From NCBI GenBank assembly GCA_014607495.2, contig CP053154.1:14260001-14324000 (forward strand): a DNA stretch of 64,000 nucleotides. The letters are read 5' to 3'. The notes under the pieces were generated by a model that did not search any database, was not told where the DNA came from, and worked only from the letters and a program-made list of their open reading frames with translations. Origin of the DNA: Carposina sasakii. Taxonomy: Eukaryota > Arthropoda > Insecta > Lepidoptera > Carposinidae. Below are positions 58,201-64,000 of the stretch, in pieces (the first letter of the stretch is position 1; each line of letters starts with the position of its first letter). The translations under genes and the position numbers were made by a program.

Positions 58201-61200
58201 AGTTCATCGCCTATAGCAAGCTTCGTGCTTAATCTTAACGTTAGTTACTCGACGCTGTATGAATCAATCACAGCGCCAGCTGGTGCACAGTTCCGCTAGC
58301 GCTGTATGAACCAATCACTCGCACCCAGCGCGGCGGCGTGCGGCGCCAGCGCCTGCAGGTATGCGGCGGCCGCTAGCGCCAGCTGGTGCACCGTGCCGTC
58401 CACGGCGCCGCTAGAGCTCTCCGCTCGGAGCCCTTCTAACCACTCCTCTAGCGAACGCGCGCACTAGAGAACAAACAAACACACGAGGTGTCGTCAGACA
58501 GAGAGCGTATACAATATACTAGTGGACGCCCGGCCGCGTGGACTACAGAAAAAACAATATGTCGAAATTAGCCGGGATAATATATTTTCCTGGAATAAAA
58601 TATCCTTTACAGGCTGTAGACTATCTGTGTACCAAATTTCATTCAAATCGATTCAGCACTTTTAGCGTGAAAGCCGGACAGACAGTCCGAGTTACTTTCA
58701 TATTAGTAAGCATTTAACAAACACATAAATAACCACGTAAAGTCTCATCAAAAAGAAAGCGTATTTAACTCGCGGTATGTCGATAGCGTATTACGCTATA
58801 AAACCGCATATTTTCAGTGTAACTGCAGACAAATACAACACGTAATACAGACGCGACAGAGCGGAGCATACTCGCTAATCTCGTCATACAACCGGCGTTA
58901 ATACACACGTTAATATACTCGTAATGAATGATGATGCTGAATGAGAGCTCTTCCGTTCATGTCAAGAAAAGGAGAACGGCGTATGTAAATAAATGAATAC
59001 CTACATAGAGTCACGCCCATTAGCCCCAAAAAGAGTGGGCAAAAGTGTGCAAATCACACACGCATTTTACTCCAGTTAGCCTATTAAGTCCCACTTGATA
59101 AGGGGTGAGCCTACCGCCGATTTTCGGGCAAAAATATAACAATCTAAGGACCGGTAACAAATCCGAAACCTAGTGATTAGCGACCTTTAACTAAAACTTT
59201 ACTATTAATGTAAAAAAATATCTATGCTAGAAATAGTAACAAAAAAAATTAAAAGGTAAATACACAAAACTCACATGATTATTCGCCATAGTAATGATAG
59301 GCGCATACAACGCCGGCAACGTGGCTCCGTCTGCCTGCAAGCGCGCCGCTAGCGCCCAGCCCGCCGCGCCGCCCGAGCACCGCGCCGCGCCGCGACGCAA
59401 ACGCAGCAGGCAGCGCTGAGGGAAATGTATGGAGTGAACGTAGTGTCGCGCGTTACGTTGTGAAAATCATATTTGTAACGCGCTGCGTTGCAACGTAAAC
59501 TTAGTAGGCAGCGCTGTGGGAAATGTATGAGGTAAACGTGGTGTCACGCGTTAGAGTGAACAGCATCAACCGCGTTAAGTGCGTTGCATCACAGCGCAGC
59601 CAAGCGCCATGACGTAAACGTAGCAATAAGCGCTGTGACAATTAGGTATATGGAGTGAACGTGGTGTCACGCGTCAGGATGTAAACGGCATGTTGTACAA
59701 CTATATCCCGCTTCGTGAGTAGGTAGACGCGACGGAGTAAACGTAGCCATAGTGACACACGTCCAGCATTGATAGCATATCGTTTAGATTAGGTATTTAT
59801 ACTACACAAAATACATGCAAACCATAATTTCAACTATAGCAGAGATCCAGCTTTTTCTTCGACATTACTTCAATACCACGCCTCTCGAATGAAGACCGCG
59901 CCTCGGTAAGCGTAACGTTGGACGCCCACCGGCCAAACGGCCGGTGACTTAAAGAGGACGGCCGGTAGTGACTGGATGGCGAAGACGGGAGATCGAGTCT
60001 CGTGGCGTGCTCTGGGAGACACCTACGTCCGGCAGTGGACTGCAATACGCTGGAGATGTCCTCACCTCCGCGCCGGCGGCCAGCGCCTGCAGACTGGGCT
60101 CCAGCACGGCCAGCAGCAGTGCCGGCAGCAGCGGCAACGGCACCAGACCCAGCAGGAAGCGCTGCTCGTGCCGCGCCAGCACCGCTACAGCCGCGGACAT
60201 CGACATCACTAGCTCCGCCTCGCTCTCGTCCGCCATCTCTGTGTCTTCGTTGTCTGTAACAAATAGTTCGTGAAGATATAGAACACTGAAAAGTTAAAGG
60301 CTCGAGCACACCGGATGCGTATACGTGCACGTACAGCTGATTTGTAAAGTACCTATGGAACTGTATAAGACAGGACACACCGCTTGCCGTTTACACTTAC
60401 GTGAACGCATACGCATCCGCCCCCTTATTACCTAACTAGCAAAAGCAAAGCGATAGCGAAAATTGTACAAAAATCGCTCATTGCTTGTCAAAATCGTATT
60501 ACGTAAAATGAATTTCGAAGGTACTTTGACATTTCAAGGCGAATATTGTACAATTTTCGCTATCGCTTTGCTTCGGCTTTGCTATCGCTTTTACGTAATC
60601 AGGGGGCAGGTATACATCAGTTACACATTAGACGTAAATAGACAAGTTTCATCACTGAAACGTTAGATGCCGTTCGATTACTTCAAAGTTATTGGTGGTA
60701 TATCAATGTGCCCCTCGCAACCTCTCCCTATTTGTTATACCTATGTCAAACATCTTATAATCTTACACAGCCATACAATACATTCACACACACATGCAAT
60801 TTGGCCGACCGTGATAACACCACGCCGTCGGGATTCATCGGTCATACCGTGGCCGTGCCGTCTAATATAAAAACCAGCCATACTATTTAATACATTTTTG
60901 CTTCCAAAAAAGCCAGACGATTGCCGTAGCCGTGCGGTCAAGTGAAAAAACGCCCAATGTCGAGTAACGTGAGAATCCTTAAGTGCTGAAAATAAGTAAA
61001 GAAAAATAGCTTGTACTGTGTAATACCTAATACTCAATACTACATGAGAATCACTGGCATATCGATGCCGCCTCGATGACCCAGATCGCAAGCAGCCAGA
61101 ATAGACTGGACCGATCGCAAGCCCAGTAGACTGCTCCAGCGTCTGCGATGCTTTCATCATTATCTTATTGGCTCGCTTCTCCAACCTGCAAATATCCAGA

Positions 61201-62051
61201 TAAAAATGGTATCGTATCGAAAAGTCTTCCAATTAATCAAAGGACGATGAAATGGTGCGTGTAACCTAACCTAACACACACCATCTCGAAAATTATAGTG
61301 CTCTCTTGTTTAATCGTAAAATAATGCTACTTCTAATATGATTATGTAGGTACTTACACTTTTTGTATTTTACTAGTCTTCTTCGTAGTGCTGTCCGAAC
61401 GTTGTAATAAGTTCTTAGCTCTCTGAAAAGATAAATACATAGAGAATGTGGTCGATTCTGAGCGCCACATAAACTTTAAATTTGTTCTATCTTTCTCTCT
61501 CTAAATTCTTACCATAAGCGGAGAGGCAGCCATCGATCTTGATTTCAGGTAGTCTTTGAAAGCTAGCAATGAACTCTTAGCTGCGGGTGCCCTGTAATAG
61601 TAATTACAACGTCAAAGTTATTGGTTTAAATCACTTCAACATATGTATCTTAATATGGTAAAATTACGATCAAAATGTACTCGTATATTAGCTCATGCAG
61701 AAAGCACATAGAGCCGTTGGTTCTGCGTTTAGTCTCTCCGGATTCCCAACCCATTGGAGAATCTCAAAGGAGCGTAAGGAAATAGGGAGTATTTGCGCCA
61801 ATATTACATTGGCGGTCGCACGATCAAAGTTATAATGTACTAGTGGCCCGCCAGTTCGCTTTACATATCTTCTAATAGTTCGGAATTCCGTTTGTCCCGT
61901 CCTCATGGATATACTTACCGCGCGGCCAGTAGCGGCGCGGAGGCGGGTCGCTGCGCGGCGCCGAGCCACGCGGCCGCAGCGCGCAGTGTCTGCAGCGCGG
62001 TGGCGCCGCACGATCCGCTACTTGCGCTTGCGCTGCCGTCCACGCTCGAGT
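52229..62051 (-). CDS. Exo70: Exo70/EXOC7 exocyst subunit, C-terminal 13 exons (partial)
   Basis: Exo70 is the exocyst subunit that, with Sec3, binds PI(4,5)P2 at the plasma membrane and tethers secretory vesicles. Exons in coding order: 61919-62051, 61513-61591, 61358-61422, 61112-61185, 60066-60253, 59275-59415, 58325-58463, 57891-57986, 57198-57304, 55969-56075, 54910-55003, 53544-53756, 52229-52270. Phases agree at every junction; the weakest site is the donor after 61112 (GTCCAG). This gives 491 residues to the stop; the animal protein is about 650-735, so about 200 N-terminal residues lie past 64000. Seen: DGTVHQL, KVLAQLNLSLRNKSEQYPDA, LRDKDRQILKDKF, SVPDVELR and KNPDKYVKYSPVQ near the end. 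The last block keeps both lysines known in vertebrate Exo70 for phosphoinositide binding (K632, K635 in the 653-aa form). The tiny last exon encodes QLEGYFDEAA. Middle exons are unusually GC-rich and Ala/Leu-rich. Confidence 0.9.
52500..52790. other. Degenerate 'agaccaatcgatt' repeat region
   Basis: 'cagaccaatcgattgatag', 'accagaccaatcag', 'accagaccagtggagc', 'tagaccagtcaatcgg' and several 'gatcaa' words recur within 290 bp in the last Exo70 intron. It looks like a decayed short-period tandem or a diverged palindromic element. I do not recognise it. Confidence 0.4.
52852..53234. mobile_element. 'tttttggtcgtcaacg' MITE, long copy
   Basis: Ends 'tacaggggatgatttttggt' and 'ccacgaaaaaacatcctgta'. 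It contains 'tttttctccatggaagcata', 'gggtccaaagttgagtaaat' and 'gcacatagacgcgcgtat'. About 383 bp. It ends 6 bp before the next MITE (53241). Confidence 0.7.
53241..53508. mobile_element. MITE carrying a second, nested MITE
   Basis: Outer ends 'tatggtcgattcagaccc' and 'cggtcggaatcgaccata' belong to the 150-bp family of 54640-54789. At about 53298-53459 the inner sequence 'atagcgaaaatcgtacaaaa' to 'aggtaatcagggggc' is a copy of the 60420-60606 element. The outer element is thus older than the inner. Confidence 0.8.
53877..54131. mobile_element. Palindromic 'gggtatgttaagcg' MITE, copy 2
   Basis: 'atacaggtgtaacagaaagg' starts it; the arms include 'atgttaagcgaaaagctatg' and 'aaatcacatttttatttttc'. 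The right terminus is truncated at 'acccattttgtg'. It lies 121 bp upstream (in gene sense) of Exo70 exon 53544-53756. Confidence 0.75.
54180..54305 (+). mobile_element. Helitron-like right-end fragment
   Basis: 'gggacctaccttaacatata', 'tttttatcccggataatttc', 'ttttttccgcagtcctctag'. It is shortened before the CTAG and lacks the 'gcggacggagtcgcggg' block. Confidence 0.5.
54640..54789. mobile_element. MITE, 150 bp, reference copy
   Basis: Ends 'tatggtcaattctgacagtc' and 'gacggtcagaatcgaccata' are inverted. The interior has 'cctctccgttcttaacataa' and 'gctgagagagagaaaggg'. Related to 6661-6800 and 53241-53508. Confidence 0.75.
55092..55403 (+). mobile_element. Non-autonomous Helitron-like element
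   Basis: 'tctatacatataataaaatt' to 'cgcgggcgtccactag', with the standard interior blocks and the 'gtccacgcgaacggagtcg' hairpin. About 312 bp, the cleanest copy in the window. It sits between Exo70 exons, about 90 bp upstream of exon 54910-55003 in gene sense. Confidence 0.75.
55511..55772 (+). repeat. LINE 3' tail, long copy
   Basis: From 'gccgcgtggtgccggcagag' through 'gtaccaccccatgtctgccc', 'gcgattaagggtttccggga' and 'gcggtcaccaacccgcctg' to a (GATGAT)n end. It is about 95 percent identical by eye to 57462-57720. Confidence 0.8.
56188..56453. mobile_element. Palindromic 'gggtatgttaagcg' MITE, copy 3
   Basis: 'tacaggatgtaacgaaaagg' to 'cctttttgttacatcctgta', 266 bp, TA at both outer ends. 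The two arms fold over nearly their whole length ('gaacctatctacaaaattta' against 'ctcaaattttgtggataggt'). Confidence 0.85.
56719..57190. mobile_element. 'acagccaggcaaat' MITE, full copy
   Basis: 'tacaggatgtttgtgacagc' and 'gctgtcacccacaccctgta' are inverted ends. About 472 bp. The interior includes 'cgcccgatacaattggcgcg'. The right end lies 8 bp from the donor-side edge of Exo70 exon 57198-57304. Confidence 0.75.
57462..57720 (+). repeat. LINE 3' tail, second long copy
   Basis: 'gcgtggtgccggcagagtag' to 'aggctgatgatgatgacg'. Almost the same 5' truncation point as the copy at 55511, in the same orientation and the same gene. Confidence 0.8.
58085..58225 (+). repeat. Dispersed repeat, left part
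   Basis: 'atggctatgttctcaaaatc', 'ggatagccagaactgcagaa', 'aaaccgcgtttagcataaca', 'gtgacaagttgctagttcat' then cut at 'cgcctatag'. Confidence 0.6.
58250..58391. repeat. Duplication of Exo70 exon sequence beside its donor
   Basis: 'agcgccagctggtgcac' occurs in the exon (58375-58391) and again in the intron (58272-58288). 'gctgtatgaatcaatcac' (58254) and 'gctgtatgaaccaatcac' (58301) flank the intronic copy. A local tandem duplication about 47 bp apart spans the donor side. Confidence 0.75.
58519..58709 (-). mobile_element. Helitron-like element, reversed
   Basis: 'ctagtggacgcccggccgcg', 'tggactacagaaaaaacaat', 'ccgggataatatattttcc' and 'atcgattcagcacttttagc': diverged reversed copy. Confidence 0.6.
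59394..59765. repeat. Degenerate tandem repeat overlapping an Exo70 splice acceptor
   Basis: Three aligned units, 59394-59457, 59492-59554 and 59611-59677, with a partial fourth near 59735. Each has 'gacgtaaacgtag'-like start, 'gcgctgtgggaaatgtat' core and 'gtggtgtcacgcgtta' end. Unit 1 overlaps the 5' end of the exon 59275-59415, and units 2 and 3 each keep an AG in place of the acceptor. Spacings 98 and 119 bp. Confidence 0.75.
59970..60057 (+). repeat. LINE tail fragment next to an Exo70 donor
   Basis: 'gtcgtggcgtgctctgggag'-like sequence, 'acacctacgtccggcagtgg' and 'actgcaatacgctggagatg' is a diverged LINE tail. It ends about 8 bp from the donor of exon 60066-60253. Confidence 0.65.
60420..60606. 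mobile_element. MITE, 'gtaatcaggggg' family, second subtype
   Basis: Ends 'cccccttattacctaactag' and 'gcttttacgtaatcaggggg'. Inverted arms 'aaagcgatagcgaaaattgt' and 'acaattttcgctatcgcttt'. Its centre ('aatttcgaaggtactttgac') differs from the CG-rich centre of 37644-37830. The nested copy at 53298 is of this subtype. Confidence 0.8.
61690..61840 (+). repeat. SINE body fragment
   Basis: 'gcagaaagcacatagagccg', 'ttggttctgcgtttagtctc', 'ggattcccaacccattggag' matches the body of the 39230-39570 SINE without the tRNA-like head. Confidence 0.6.
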
Positions 62052-62499
62052 CTGCGTAAGATATACCTACATAAATATCAACTAGCGTTTTCAGAACGTC
62101 GCTCTTAGTATTAGCAAGATAAACGAGGATATGGGGGTGGTTTGAACTGCGGTTCTGTCTTGCGTCCAATAGGTGGCTCCACTACAGAGGATGTGTACGA
62201 GTAAGTAGTAGTAGTTGTAGCATGTATCATGTACAAGTATTTCTTCTTGTATAACACTCACTGTTCGTAATTCCCGCCACCGCCAAGCCCCTAGCCGGAC
62301 GCAATGGAAACGCGCTGTCAGTCCAAGTCAGTTGAATTATGACCAAATCCACGAGTTGCACGTTCAGCTTATGGAGGAGGCACCTTTTATCGGAGTGCTC
62401 GGGCGGGTAAAGTCGGCATATAGCCTCAACCCTCAACTGTCGGGAGTTTCTAAACTTGCCGACCTACTAACCCAGTAAATAGAGACAAAAATAAGGGGG

Positions 62500-62582
62500 T
62501 TGCCCCGCGCACGCACACACTTTCAATTATCGCGATCGCGCGGCTTTGGCTTTGCTATTGATTTTACGTAATCAGGGGGCCG
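62500..62582. mobile_element. Half copy of the 'ccctgattacgtaaaagc' MITE
   Basis: 'cacgcacacactttcaatta', 'tcgcgatcgcgcggctttgg', 'ttttacgtaatcagggggc': the right half of the 37644-37830 type. Confidence 0.7.
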
Positions 62583-62831
62583 GTAGTTCTGGATTTTTGA
62601 TATGTTGTCTAGGATGGTAAGTGAGTATTTAAAATGCAAAATACACAATTCCCCCCGCCGCCATATTGAAAAAACCGACAGTCTTCTTAGCAAAAATGCA
62701 TTTAATTTCGTTTACGTACATTTTAGATAGAAAAGAGTTATGGACATATTGTACAAAATGAAATTTCCTTTAACTTACTTTAAATTATATCTCTAGGATA
62801 AATAGTTACGAAGGTATCCACTTTAAATATA

Positions 62832-63095
62832 TACAGGGTGTAACAAAAAGGGTATGTTAAGCGAAAAGCTATATGAACAGCCCACTGTAGAGAACCTATC
62901 CACAAAATTTGAGACCCGAAATCACATGTTTATTTTTCCGGATAGTATGGAGAATTTTTAAATATTTTAGGAATTTTCATACAATCTTGAAAAATAAAAA
63001 TGTGATTTCGAGTCTTAAATTTTGTAGATAGGTTCTCTATAGTGGGCTATTTACATAGCTTTTCGCTTAACATACCCTTTTTGTTACACTCTGTA
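62832..63095. mobile_element. Palindromic 'gggtatgttaagcg' MITE, copy 4
   Basis: 'tacagggtgtaacaaaaagg' to 'tttttgttacactctgta', 264 bp, TA at both ends. The arms are nearly perfect complements. It adjoins the retroelement fragment that begins at about 63100. Confidence 0.85.
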
Positions 63096-63097
63096 TA

Positions 63098-63550
63098 TCG
63101 ATTTTGACGGAAATTATCACGGACGAGAACTACAGCATAGCTCGGGACTTGCTGAAGTCCTGTTATAACAATGTTCGACTGCTTACGGACGTGCAGTTGG
63201 ATCGTATTTATGGGTTACCGTGCGTCACAAGGTTGACCTCGCTGTGGAGCGAGTTTTTGAACCCACTGCGGGTAGCGTACGGGTTAGAGAAGTTAGGACT
63301 TCCCGTGGACGACTGGTCCTACTTGTTACTTCACGCCGTGTTAGGTAGGCTTCCTACGGACATAAAGCTACGCTTTGAACAGCTTTACGGTGGCAGTGTT
63401 GGCACGGTGGCCGACCTACCTAAGTTCGCGGAGTTTTTGGACTTCCTGGGGGCGGAGTCGCGGGTTGTCGACACTATGGCGACGGCTTCAAGTACGTTGG
63501 TGGGCCAAGTCGGACCGCGCCAACTCGCGCGCGTGCGACGCCCCGCCTAG
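63098..63550 (+). pseudogene. BEL/Pao-like retroelement gag fragment (DUF1759-type)
   Basis: The open frame contains TDENYSIARDLLKSCYNNVR, LPCVTRLTSLWSEFLNPLR, GLPVDDWSYLLLHAVLGRLP and PKFAEFLDFLGAESRVVD. This order matches the DUF1759 region found in BEL/Pao retrotransposon polyproteins of insects. Only about 130 residues of homology remain; the frame then runs into unrelated GC-rich sequence and a stop. No nucleocapsid knuckle, protease, reverse transcriptase or LTR is visible. The first codon given by an ORF search is TTG, so no real start exists. A dead fragment. Confidence 0.7.
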
Positions 63551-63897
63551 CGACACACCTATGCGGCACAGGCTGCTAGGATTGTTTTGTTTGCAGTAGC
63601 ACGGCTCACCACGTCATGAGATGTGATATATTCATTTGGGCATCAACAAAGGAGAGACGCACTCTAACACTTCAGGCGTATGGTGTATGTTGGTTTTGTT
63701 TCGGGCCATATTTTGCGGGAGAGTGCGAATCTCCCCGCCCATGCGTCCATTGTGACGGGAGGACATCATGCCTCACCCTGTATGAATGAGAACATCGCGC
63801 GATTCGGACCCGCGCAACACGGACGGGAGGCGGTCGGTCCCTCGGAGGGACACCCCTCGCATACGTTCCTCGAATTGGCGGGGGCGCGAGAAATCCG

Positions 63898-64000
63898 CCC
63901 CCTGATTGCCTGATTTGCAATAGCAAAGCCGAAACAGCGCGATCGCGATAATCTCGAGTGTGTGCGTGCGCGCAACGAGCGCTCGGCGTCCTCCCGCGCC
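63898..64000. mobile_element. 'ccctgattacgtaaaagc' family MITE, cut by window end
   Basis: 'cccctgattgcctgatttgc', 'aatagcaaagccgaaacagc', 'gcgatcgcgataatctcgag' and the CG-rich centre with 'gcgcaacgagcgctcgg'. It is the left arm and centre of the 37644-37830 type; the right arm lies outside. Confidence 0.65.

Larger units (their letters stand above)
62052..64000. other. Right-edge region: first visible Exo70 intron and repeats
   Basis: This must be intron of Exo70 if the N-terminal exons lie further right. It contains MITE copies, a broken retroelement fragment and a GC-rich stretch (63550-63900) whose origin I cannot tell. 62227-62436 is open on the minus strand but does not resemble the Exo70 N terminus. 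Confidence 0.5.

Noticed and set aside
59830..60378. 182-aa minus-strand open frame
   Set aside because: It reads Exo70 exon 60066-60253 in the wrong frame and continues through a LINE tail. The supported frame gives ADESEAELVMSMSAAVAVL.
62227..62436. Open frame on the minus strand with a GTGAGT donor whose phase fits the next Exo70 exon
   Set aside because: The residues do not resemble the Exo70 N-terminal region that should come here, and the part past the donor reads like dispersed repeat. Transcript data could change this.
63672..63975. GC-rich open frames on both strands at the right edge
   Set aside because: Several frames are open at once, which follows from base composition, and part is a MITE arm. 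No homology is evident.

Overview
This is a eukaryotic window, almost certainly from a moth or butterfly (Lepidoptera). The supporting signs are GT-AG introns of a few hundred bases to several kb, AT-rich spacers, and the standard lepidopteran repeats: Helitron-like elements ending in CTAG after a 'gcggacggagtcgcgggc' block, LINE tails ending in (GATGAT)n, tRNA-derived SINEs and many palindromic MITEs. A short TTAGG-type telomere-like run is also present. There is no prokaryotic or viral genome architecture.

Three protein-coding genes can be rebuilt exon by exon, with splice phases that agree at every junction except one weak donor. (1) 4731-9074, minus: a complete 7-exon SLC22-type MFS organic-ion transporter of 537 aa. 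(2) 35862-51708, plus: a complete 15-exon ICE2/NARG2 gene of 714 aa, a subunit of the little elongation complex that drives snRNA transcription. (3) 52229-62051, minus: the C-terminal 13 exons (491 aa) of Exo70/EXOC7, an exocyst subunit; its N-terminal exons lie beyond the right edge. ICE2 and Exo70 are tail to tail, 520 bp apart between stop codons. The three genes are not obviously one pathway.

The rest is transposon-derived. The 26.8 kb between SLC22 and ICE2 holds no gene I can support. It contains MITEs, Helitron fragments, LINE 3' ends, SINEs, a 1-kb terminal-inverted-repeat element (16641-17662) and several long hairpins. The introns of all three genes carry the same families, including a 314-bp-period array of tRNA-like SINE units in the SLC22 gene and a similar dimer in ICE2 intron 14. 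The right end (62052-64000) holds a palindromic MITE next to a broken BEL/Pao-like gag fragment.

Most worth a second look: exon-derived duplications beside splice sites in the GC-rich exons of ICE2 and Exo70; a MITE nested inside another MITE; an element family whose terminal repeats differ between copies but match within each copy; several near-perfect hairpin MITEs that could feed small-RNA pathways; and a G-quadruplex-prone run inside an ICE2 exon. Repeat boundaries are by-eye estimates.
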